A stretch of DNA of 35,474 nucleotides from Acetobacter farinalis. GTDB taxonomy: Bacteria; Pseudomonadota; Alphaproteobacteria; Acetobacterales; Acetobacteraceae. The stretch covers positions 1 to 35,474 of the forward strand of contig NZ_WOTF01000020.1 in assembly GCF_011516935.1 (NCBI RefSeq), in the 5' to 3' direction. The notes beneath the pieces were generated by a model. The model did no database searches, was not told where the DNA came from, and saw only the letters and a program-made list of their open reading frames with translations. Below are positions 17,463 to 24,379 of the stretch, in pieces. Position 1 is the stretch's first letter; each line of letters opens with the position of its first letter. The position numbers and the translations under genes are program-made.

Positions 17463-18426
17463 CACGCACCCTCGGGTCAAGAAACAGATACAGGATATCC
17501 ACCACCGCATTGGCCAGCACGACAAACACGGCGGAATACATGACGGTGGCCATGATCAGGGGCAGGTCCAGATTGGTCAGTGCCTGATAGGTCAGCCGCC
17601 CGACGCCGGGCAGACCGAACACCACTTCCGTCAGCAGCGCTCCGCCGCCGACAAGCTGGGCAAAATCCAGCCCGAAAAGCGAGACAAAGGTGATGAGTGA
17701 GGTGCGCAGCCCGTGGCGGAGCAGAATACGGGAGGGCGAAAGCCCCTTGGCCCGTGCCGTGCGCATGAAGTCCTCACCGGAGAGGGCCACCAGATCAGCC
17801 CGCAGGACGCGGCTGTAAATGCCGATGAACATGACGGCCAGAACACACCACGGAATAACCAGCGCCTTGAACCATCCCCATGGATTTTCTGTCAGCGGCA
17901 CGTACCCCAGCCCCGGCACCCATGAGAACAGCCAGGTGTCATGATACCGGCTTTGCGTGATGAGATTGGCCACCTGCCCGAGCCAGAAGACCGGCATGGA
18001 AATACCGATCAACCCCAGAATCATCAGCCCCCGATCCACCCATGTGCCCTTCATGGCCGCGGCGATGGTGCCCATGGCAATGGAGAGCGCAACCCAGATC
18101 ACTGCCGCCCCGCAGACCAGAGAGACCGTAACCGGGGCCGCACGGGCAATTTCCGGCACGACCAGTTCACCCCTGTCCGCGTAGGACGCCAGATCCTGCG
18201 TGATGAACAGCTTTTTCATCATGGTGGCGTATTGCACGGGCAGCGGGCGATCCAGCCCGTATTCCGCGCGCACTTTTTCCAGGGTCTGGGGGGAGGCATT
18301 GCGCCCGGCAATACGCGCGGTGGGGTCTGCCCCCGGTGTGGCGAAAAAGACCAGAAACACCAGCACGGAAATACCGAACAGCACGAAAGCCGTTTGCCCG
18401 AGCCGGCGCAGCAGGGCCATCATCAT
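17452..18426 (-). CDS. Peptide ABC importer, permease 1 (OppB/DppB type)
   Basis: A 324-residue inner-membrane permease of the binding-protein-dependent family. The N-terminus (RRLGQTAFVLFGISVLVFLVFF) is the typical first span. The cytosolic EAA-type loop is EDFMRTARAKGLSPSRILLRHGLR, and the C-terminal part has VFGLPGVGRLTYQAL and DPRVRDAR, as in DppB/OppB/GsiC. It would pair with the other permease to form the channel. The start follows GGAGGGCTGAGGC, 13 bp after the preceding stop, and its 3' end overlaps the ATPase gene, so it belongs to one operon. Confidence 0.93.
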   Translation of the reverse strand: MMMALLRRLGQTAFVLFGISVLVFLVFFATPGADPTARIAGRNASPQTLEKVRAEYGLDRPLPVQYATMMKKLFITQDLASYADRGELVVPEIARAAPVTVSLVCGAAVIWVALSIAMGTIAAAMKGTWVDRGLMILGLIGISMPVFWLGQVANLITQSRYHDTWLFSWVPGLGYVPLTENPWGWFKALVIPWCVLAVMFIGIYSRVLRADLVALSGEDFMRTARAKGLSPSRILLRHGLRTSLITFVSLFGLDFAQLVGGGALLTEVVFGLPGVGRLTYQALTNLDLPLIMATVMYSAVFVVLANAVVDILYLFLDPRVRDAR

Positions 18427-18439
18427 GCCTCAGCCCTCC

Positions 18440-19441
18440 TCATGAAGGCCGCCGGGCGGTATCGCGCACATCCAGCGCATCGCGCAGGCCATCCCCCAGA
18501 ATATTCAGCGCCAGCACAACCAGAACAATGGCGAGGCCCGGCGCGATGGCGACCATGGGGCGCGTATAGATCAGCCCTTCGCCATCCTGAATGATGGTGC
18601 CCCAGGATGCCGCGGGAGCCTGCACCCCGATGGAGAGGAAGGAAAGCGCACTTTCCGCCAGAAGGGAGAGCGCCATCAGCAGCGGGCCAAGCACGACGAG
18701 TGTGGTGGACACATTGGGCAGAATATCAAACAGCACAATCCGCCAGCGCGGCACGCCGAGGCAACGCGCGGCTGTCACAAATTCTGCCTGCCGCAAGGCC
18801 AGCACCCGGCCCCGGATGGGCCGCGCGGCGTAGGGCACGTAGACCAGCGCAATAATCACAATGGGGATCAGCAGGCTGTCCGCCTCCACCACAAACGGGC
18901 CCAGACGCAGCCCCTGACTGACGGTGACAATGGAGAGGGAGATGGCAAACAGATAAACCGGCACGGCCCACATGATATCCATCAGGCGGGAGAGCACGGT
19001 ATCCACCAGCCCTCCGAAAAAACCTGCGGCAATACCTGCGGCAGCCGCCAGAAACAGGCACAGGACGGCAGCGCAGGAGGAAATCAGCAGGGAGTTGCGC
19101 CCGCCGTACAGTATGCGCGCCGCAACATCGCGCCCCTGACTGTCCGCCCCCAGCAGGTATGTGGTGTGTCCTGTCGGCCCGATGGGGCTGAGGCCCAGAT
19201 GCAGCGGGTTTTCATTGGGCTGCATGATGTCCGTCTCCTGCCCGTCCAGCATGATGCTGCCCGCGACATTGGAGGTGAACGGGTCAGTCCGTGCAATATC
19301 CCGTGCATAAAGCGGAGCCAGAGCGCACCCGAGGGTGATTACGGCCAGCACGGCAAGAGCCGCCATGGCGGTGCGGTTGCGCGCCAGACTGCGCATGGCC
19401 TGCCGCCAGAGGCCGGGTGGGGGGGGGGCCTCAGCAGTCAT
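18440..19441 (-). CDS. Peptide ABC importer, permease 2 (OppC/DppC type)
   Basis: A 333-residue permease with the OppC/DppC N-terminal cytosolic arm, a first span (TAMAALAVLAVITLGCALAP), a long periplasmic loop ending LLGADSQGRDVAARILYGGRNSL, the EAA loop AEFVTAARCLGVPRWRIVLFDILPN, and the typical WGTIIQDG and ILGDGLRDALDVR segments near the end. It is the first gene of the coupled permease/ATPase group, a less common order than B-C-D-F. Codons 5-8 contain an uninterrupted C10 tract, so a one-base slip would abolish the product. Its ATG overlaps the TGA of a possible 41-codon upstream ORF. Confidence 0.92.
   Translation of the reverse strand: MTAEAPPPPGLWRQAMRSLARNRTAMAALAVLAVITLGCALAPLYARDIARTDPFTSNVAGSIMLDGQETDIMQPNENPLHLGLSPIGPTGHTTYLLGADSQGRDVAARILYGGRNSLLISSCAAVLCLFLAAAAGIAAGFFGGLVDTVLSRLMDIMWAVPVYLFAISLSIVTVSQGLRLGPFVVEADSLLIPIVIIALVYVPYAARPIRGRVLALRQAEFVTAARCLGVPRWRIVLFDILPNVSTTLVVLGPLLMALSLLAESALSFLSIGVQAPAASWGTIIQDGEGLIYTRPMVAIAPGLAIVLVVLALNILGDGLRDALDVRDTARRPS
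19419..19428. repeat. C10 tract inside the first codons of the OppC/DppC-type gene
   Basis: Ten consecutive G on the plus strand (C10 on the coding strand) encode part of the Ala-Pro-Pro-Pro run, starting 14 nt into the gene. In the sequence given, the reading frame is in the ON register. Confidence 0.95.
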
Positions 19442-19563
19442 TGGAGCAGCAGACGGAAGAGCAGGAGTTCATCATCGTCAGTTACGATGGCGTTACGCGT
19501 GCGTTTTGACAACAGTCTGGCGTGTGTGATCTGCGCCAGAAGTGCGGCGGAAGCCTGAGCCAT
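19438..19563 (-). CDS. Possible 41-residue leader ORF coupled to the permease gene
   Basis: An open frame begins after a TGA inside the GT61 gene and runs about 64 codons to a TGA that overlaps the permease ATG as ATGA. The only ATG in it, at 19563, gives 41 residues starting MAQASAALLAQITHARLLSK and ending DDDELLLFRLLLQ. The composition is protein-like (charged, amphipathic, leucine-rich), and the ATGA overlap is typical of coupled translation. No recognisable domain and no clear Shine-Dalgarno site. It could also be a chance open frame in the 159-bp gap. Confidence 0.3.
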   Translation of the reverse strand: MAQASAALLAQITHARLLSKRTRNAIVTDDDELLLFRLLLQ

Positions 19564-19600
19564 CAGGCGCGGCCTGCCTCCGGCCCGGGCAATGGCGGCT

Positions 19601-20749
19601 TCAGAAAGAAGCCGGACTGCTTTCCAGTCTGGTCAGGGCATTTTCCAGCATGTCGGAGGTCAGCGTCTCGTCTGTCAGGTTCAGCACCATGTAAGGCTGC
19701 CTGCGTTGCAGCGTGATGACATAAAAACAGTTTCTCAGATGCGGCTGGCCATCGAGCAGACGGTTCAGTTCCAGAAGCCGTGTGCCGGGGCGGGCGAAAA
19801 CCATATTGGCAAGACCCGCGCCATGGGGCGCGACAATGCAGTCAGCCTGCCGGAAAAGAGCAATCTGTGTTTCGAGATCCATCCGCTCCAGAAAGACTTT
19901 TTCAAAACCCCTTCGCGCCAGAACCGTTTCAATCTGCGCCTGTTCCTCGGGGCTGATACGGCTGTCATGCCCGCCTTCGCGTGTGATGTAAAAGCGGGAG
20001 GGCAGGTCAGGCCTGTGCGGCACCTGAAAACTATCAAAATGGCGGTAAGGCTCTTCCAGATTCAGATAGAGTTCCGGCATGGTGGGGATATGCCAGAAGA
20101 AATGCAGTTTTCTGGCGCGGTGCACGCCATTAGCCGCCCGAAAAACACGGTCCTGAAGTCCGGCAAGGCGCAGGGATGTCTCAAAGGTTTCCGGTGTGAA
20201 GGTCGGGTGCCGGCTGCCTGCGGCGGCGGGCATGTCCGGCACAATCAGTTTGACATCAGGCGGGAGAAGGCTGTTGGCAATCTGTGTTTTGGACACACCA
20301 TACAGCATCCAGTGGTAATAATTGCGCCATGCGGCATCAAACCCCACGAACACCTCATCAAGCTCTTCATGCTCAGGCATGTCCGGCAGGCGGCCATGAT
20401 GCTGGTAAAGTGGATGATGGCAGAAGCAGGAGGGTTCGATAACCGGATGGCTTTCACTGTCTATCAGCATGCCATCCAGCCCCGGGTGCAGCACAAACCG
20501 GGCATTTTCCATGGTGAACAGCACAAGCCGGGTCAGCGGCATTCCGGCAGTCCGGGCCTCTGTATGCGTGCTGGCGTGATACAGTCTCAGGCCAAGAGTG
20601 AACGCATTAAATGACTGGTCCTCATAGGCCGGGATCGGCAGGGGCTGGTTCTGTGCGGCCGTCTGGAACACCTTGCGCGGGGAGAACCGTCCTGAGGCGG
20701 ACCGGCCATCAAGAACCGCCAGAGCATCCTGCTGCGGAAGGGTGGACAT
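19601..20749 (-). CDS. GT61-family glycosyltransferase (DUF563)
   Basis: A 382-residue cytosolic protein with the two hallmark segments of bacterial GT61 (formerly DUF563) enzymes: WRNYYHWMLYGVSK in the middle, and APHGAGLANMVFARPGTRLLEL near the C-terminus. RFYITREGG matches the YISR-type strand between them. Family members transfer sugars in capsule, exopolysaccharide or lipopolysaccharide synthesis; donor and acceptor are unknown. The ATG follows AAGGA with nine bases between. It lies 41 bp after the SCO-like gene and 159 bp before the permease, on the same strand. A second, divergent GT61 gene lies at 26845. Confidence 0.85.
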   Translation of the reverse strand: MSTLPQQDALAVLDGRSASGRFSPRKVFQTAAQNQPLPIPAYEDQSFNAFTLGLRLYHASTHTEARTAGMPLTRLVLFTMENARFVLHPGLDGMLIDSESHPVIEPSCFCHHPLYQHHGRLPDMPEHEELDEVFVGFDAAWRNYYHWMLYGVSKTQIANSLLPPDVKLIVPDMPAAAGSRHPTFTPETFETSLRLAGLQDRVFRAANGVHRARKLHFFWHIPTMPELYLNLEEPYRHFDSFQVPHRPDLPSRFYITREGGHDSRISPEEQAQIETVLARRGFEKVFLERMDLETQIALFRQADCIVAPHGAGLANMVFARPGTRLLELNRLLDGQPHLRNCFYVITLQRRQPYMVLNLTDETLTSDMLENALTRLESSPASF

Positions 20750-20790
20750 GACGGGATATCCTTTGTGGCAAGGGGGCGCTTTTCAGAACA

Positions 20791-21405
20791 TTATTTTTCG
20801 GGCGGCATGATTTTCTTCAAGGCATCCGCCATGGCTTCCGCACTCAGGGTGGCGTCAACAGTTCCGGCATATCGGGTGTCCGGGTTCATGATGACAAACC
20901 GGGGAGACATGCGCATGGCATAAGTCCACTCCGGGTCAGAAACTTTCTCAACTGTTGTATGGTACTCTTTTGCAAGGTCAGCCAATGGTCCGGGGGCAGC
21001 AGTGCCGGCCACAACGCGGGGGCTGATGCTGGAGCCATATTGCCGCAGGCGATCGGCATCATCACGGTCCGGGTCAAGGCTTACAAAAATAATGACAGCG
21101 TTCCGCTTGCCGGGGTCGACCGTATCCAGTGCGGTGGACATTTTTGTAAGAGCGGGTGTGCAGGCCTCTTCCGCGCAATGCGTGGCCCCGAACAGCACTG
21201 CCATCCACCGGCCCCGGAAGGTCTGGTCTGTCATGGTGCCGGTGGTTGCGTCCATCAGGCGGAAGGAGCCGCCCACTTCATTGCCGTATGTATCCAGCGT
21301 CGGACCATAGCGCAGGGCAATGCGGGTGCCGACATAGCCCACCACACTGGCCATAGCCAGAACGCTGGCGGCCATCAGTGCAAATCGTTTTCCTGCTGGT
21401 GTCAT
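20791..21405 (-). CDS. SCO1/SenC-like thioredoxin-fold protein with altered metal site
   Basis: A 204-residue protein with an N-terminal signal anchor (residues about 8-28) and a thioredoxin-like domain resembling SCO1/SenC copper chaperones (GGSFRLMDATTGTMTDQTFRGRWMAVLFGATHC...). In SCO proteins the copper ligands are CxxxC and a distal His. Here the cysteines are C77 and C82 with four residues between, and the distal region reads YAMRMSPRFVIMNPD with no His. It may work as a thiol-disulfide protein rather than a copper carrier. It starts 3 bp after the polA stop codon with GAGG inside the polA end, so the two are coupled. Confidence 0.75.
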   Translation of the reverse strand: MTPAGKRFALMAASVLAMASVVGYVGTRIALRYGPTLDTYGNEVGGSFRLMDATTGTMTDQTFRGRWMAVLFGATHCAEEACTPALTKMSTALDTVDPGKRNAVIIFVSLDPDRDDADRLRQYGSSISPRVVAGTAAPGPLADLAKEYHTTVEKVSDPEWTYAMRMSPRFVIMNPDTRYAGTVDATLSAEAMADALKKIMPPEK

Positions 21406-21408
21406 GGG

Positions 21409-24249
21409 TTAATGCGCCTCTGCCCAGTTACTGCCAATTCCTGTTTCAACCACCAGCGGCACGGACAGGGTTGCCGCTGCTTCCATCACACCGCGCACGA
21501 GTTCGGCGGTGGCCTCGGCTTCGTCCGCGCTGGCTTCAAACAACAGTTCATCATGCACCTGAAGCAGCATGCGGGCGGAAAGCCCGGCCTCTTTCAGGGC
21601 ATGCGGGAGCCGCACCATGGCGCGCTTGATGATGTCCGCAGCGCCGCCCTGAAGAGGGGCGTTGATGGCCTGCCGCTCCGCATATTGTCTGCGGGCAGCA
21701 CTTTGTTCGTGAATGCCCGGAACATAGCAGCGCCGCCCGAACGGGGTGAGCACGTAGCCTGTGGCACGGGCCTGTTCGCGCATGCGCTCCATATAGTCCC
21801 GAATACCCGGATAGCGGGCAAAGTAGGCATCGATATAGGCGCGGGCCTCCCCGGCGGGAATGCCGAGCTGCCGCGCCAGCCCGAAAGCGGAAATACCGTA
21901 AATAATCCCGAAATTGATGGCTTTGGCGCGGCGGCGTGTCAGGCTGTCCATCCCTTCCAGAGGAATGTTGAACACTTCCGAGGCCGTACGGGCGTGAATA
22001 TCCTGCCCCAGCGCGAAGGCTTCCCGCAGGGCGGGAATGTTGGCCACATCCGCCAGCAGGCGCAGCTCGATCTGGGAATAGTCGGCAGAAATCAGTTTCT
22101 TGCCCGGCGGTGCGATAAAGGCCTGACGGATACGGCCCCCTTCTTCCGTGCGGATGGGGATGTTCTGCAAATTCGGGTCATTGGAAGAAAGCCGCCCGGT
22201 GGAGGTGATGGCCATCTGGAAGGACGTATGCACCCGGTCATCCACCGTGGCCTGACGCAGCAGGGCATCCGTGTAGGTGCTTTTCAGCTTGGCAAGCTGC
22301 CGCCATGCCAGCACGCGGGCGGGGAGGTCATGCCCCTGGTCCGCCAGATCCTGCAGGACGGAAGAATCCGTGCTCCATGCGCCGGCTTTGCCGCGTTTGC
22401 CGCCCTTCAGGCCCATTTCGTCAAACAGGATTTCACCAAGCTGGCGCGGGGAGGCCACATTGAAATCCCGTCCGGCGGCGTCATGGATACCTTTTTCCAT
22501 GACAGCCATGCGGCTGGCAAAATCTTCGGAAAGGCGGCCCAGCTCGGCGCGGTCTATCGCAATGCCGACTTTTTCCATCCCGGCCAGAACCGGGGAGAGG
22601 GGGCGTTCGAGCTGTTCATACAGCGCCAGCGCCTCCGTGGTGCGCAAGGCGGGGTGCAGCACAAACCACAACCGCAGCGTGACATCGGCATCTTCCGCCG
22701 CGTAGGGCGTGGCGCGGGCCACGGGCACCTGTGTGAACGGAATGCGGTTGCGGCCGGTGCCGGTTACGCTGTCATAACTGATGGGTGTGTGGCCCAGATG
22801 CAGGGTGGAGAGTTCATCCATGCCCTGCCCATGCTGCCCGGCGGACTGCGCATAGGAGATCAGCATGGTGTCATCCACCGGTGCGATGGTGGTGTAGTCC
22901 AGCCCCGCGTGGTCAAACACCAGCAGGTCAAACTTGGCGTTCTGGAAGATTTTCAGGACAGAAGGGTCTGTCAGCAGCGGGCGCAGGATGTCCAGCGCGG
23001 CGCCGGGTTGCAACTGCGTGCCTGCGGGTTCTTCCAGTGTGCCTTCGTGCCGTAGAGGGATGTAGCAGGCTTTGCCCGGCGCTGTGGCCAGAGAAATGCC
23101 CACCATATTGGCGTGCAGCGCGTCCAGCCCGTCCGTTTCCGTATCAACAGCGCAAATCCCGGCTTCCTGTGCGGCACTCACCCATTTCTGAAGTTCTTCT
23201 GCCGTGCGCACGGTGTCATACGGGCCATAGGCCGCGCTCAGGGCGGCAGCGGCTCCGGCGGAGTGGCCGGGGGCAGGCTGGCCTGCTGTGGTGGCTTCCG
23301 CTCCGGGGGTCTCAGGTGTGGCGCTGTTGACAGAAGCATGCGCCGTGGCGCGGGCCGCGCGGTGGGCATGTGCGCCGGACGGGTGCCCGATGCCCAGACG
23401 GCTGAGCACGGACCGGAAGCCCATGCTGTCCAGCCAGTCCGCCAGATCCAGCTTGTTCAGTTCCCGAACGCCAAGTTCTTCCACCGGCATGGGCAGAGGG
23501 ACATCCCGCGCCAGTTCCACCAGCCTGCGGGAGATGCGGGCGGCCTCGGCATGTTCAAGCAGCATGTCCCGCCGCTTGGATTTTTTCATGTCCGGGGCGG
23601 CGGCCAGCACGGCTTCCAGCGTGCCGAATTCGTTCACAAGGGCGGAGGCGGTCTTGGGGCCAATTCCGGGCACGCCGGGCACGTTATCCGTGGGGTCTCC
23701 CATCAGGGCCTGCACATCCACCACCTTATCGGGGGTGACGCCAAATTTGGCTTCCACTTCCGGTGCGCCAATGGCGGTCTGCTTCATGGGTTCCAGCATG
23801 CACACGCCGGGGCCGATCAGTTGCATCAGGTCTTTATCAGAAGAGACGATGGTGCATGTCCCGCCCATTTTCCGCACGGCGGTGGCGTAGGAGGCAATCA
23901 GATCATCCGCTTCCCAACCCGGCAGTTCAATGGCGGGGACATTGAAGGCCCGCGTTGCATCCCGGATCAGGGAAAACTGTGGGCGGAGGTCTTCCGGCGC
24001 TTCGGGCCGGTGGGCTTTGTAGCTGGGGTAAATTTCCGTCCGGAATGTCTGCCGCCCTGCATCAAAAATAACCGCCAGATGCGTCCCCACATGTTCGCGC
24101 AGCAGGCGCGCCAGCATGTTTGTAAACCCGTAGACAGCGTTAACCGGCACGCCATCCGGGTTGGTCATGGGGGGGAGAGCGTGAAAGGCGCGGAAAATGA
24201 AGCCGCTGCCATCCACCAGCACCAGGTGGGGCGTATCTGTGTTGGTCAT
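21409..24249 (-). CDS. polA: DNA polymerase I
   Basis: A 946-residue three-domain repair and Okazaki-fragment polymerase. The N-terminal 5'-3' exonuclease spans about residues 1-300 (VDGSGFIFRAFHA, QALMGDPTDNVPGVPGIGPKTA). The 3'-5' proofreading domain retains its acidic residues (AVDTETDGL, FQNAKFDLLVFD, YAAEDADVTLRLW). The polymerase domain has motif A SADYSQIELRLLA, motif B RRRAKAINFGIIYG and motif C LLQVHDELLFE. The start was placed at MTNTDTPHLV because family proteins begin there; the frame extends 22 codons upstream without a plausible start. A low-complexity Ala/Gly linker separates the exonuclease domains. Confidence 0.97.
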   Translation of the reverse strand: MTNTDTPHLVLVDGSGFIFRAFHALPPMTNPDGVPVNAVYGFTNMLARLLREHVGTHLAVIFDAGRQTFRTEIYPSYKAHRPEAPEDLRPQFSLIRDATRAFNVPAIELPGWEADDLIASYATAVRKMGGTCTIVSSDKDLMQLIGPGVCMLEPMKQTAIGAPEVEAKFGVTPDKVVDVQALMGDPTDNVPGVPGIGPKTASALVNEFGTLEAVLAAAPDMKKSKRRDMLLEHAEAARISRRLVELARDVPLPMPVEELGVRELNKLDLADWLDSMGFRSVLSRLGIGHPSGAHAHRAARATAHASVNSATPETPGAEATTAGQPAPGHSAGAAAALSAAYGPYDTVRTAEELQKWVSAAQEAGICAVDTETDGLDALHANMVGISLATAPGKACYIPLRHEGTLEEPAGTQLQPGAALDILRPLLTDPSVLKIFQNAKFDLLVFDHAGLDYTTIAPVDDTMLISYAQSAGQHGQGMDELSTLHLGHTPISYDSVTGTGRNRIPFTQVPVARATPYAAEDADVTLRLWFVLHPALRTTEALALYEQLERPLSPVLAGMEKVGIAIDRAELGRLSEDFASRMAVMEKGIHDAAGRDFNVASPRQLGEILFDEMGLKGGKRGKAGAWSTDSSVLQDLADQGHDLPARVLAWRQLAKLKSTYTDALLRQATVDDRVHTSFQMAITSTGRLSSNDPNLQNIPIRTEEGGRIRQAFIAPPGKKLISADYSQIELRLLADVANIPALREAFALGQDIHARTASEVFNIPLEGMDSLTRRRAKAINFGIIYGISAFGLARQLGIPAGEARAYIDAYFARYPGIRDYMERMREQARATGYVLTPFGRRCYVPGIHEQSAARRQYAERQAINAPLQGGAADIIKRAMVRLPHALKEAGLSARMLLQVHDELLFEASADEAEATAELVRGVMEAAATLSVPLVVETGIGSNWAEAH

Positions 24250-24379
24250 GAAACTCTTGCAGGCAAAGGCCGGAAAAGGTGAGACGGATGGACAGGGTGG
24301 GATACGCGCCCCCACCTGGCCTGTCTAGCATACAGGGCCGCAAAGGATGCCTGCAAGGCGACGGGGGGAGCCCTGCGGA

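Noticed and set aside
16062..17543. Plus-strand 493-codon ORF with His-Trp repeats
   Set aside because: It is antisense to the two importer ATPase genes, and its HW repeat is just the reverse reading of the Ser-Ala hexamer repeat. The minus-strand proteins have clear ABC motifs.
20959..23055. Plus-strand 698-codon ORF
   Set aside because: Antisense to polA and the SCO-like gene; GC-rich codon bias leaves this frame open, and it has no recognisable domain.
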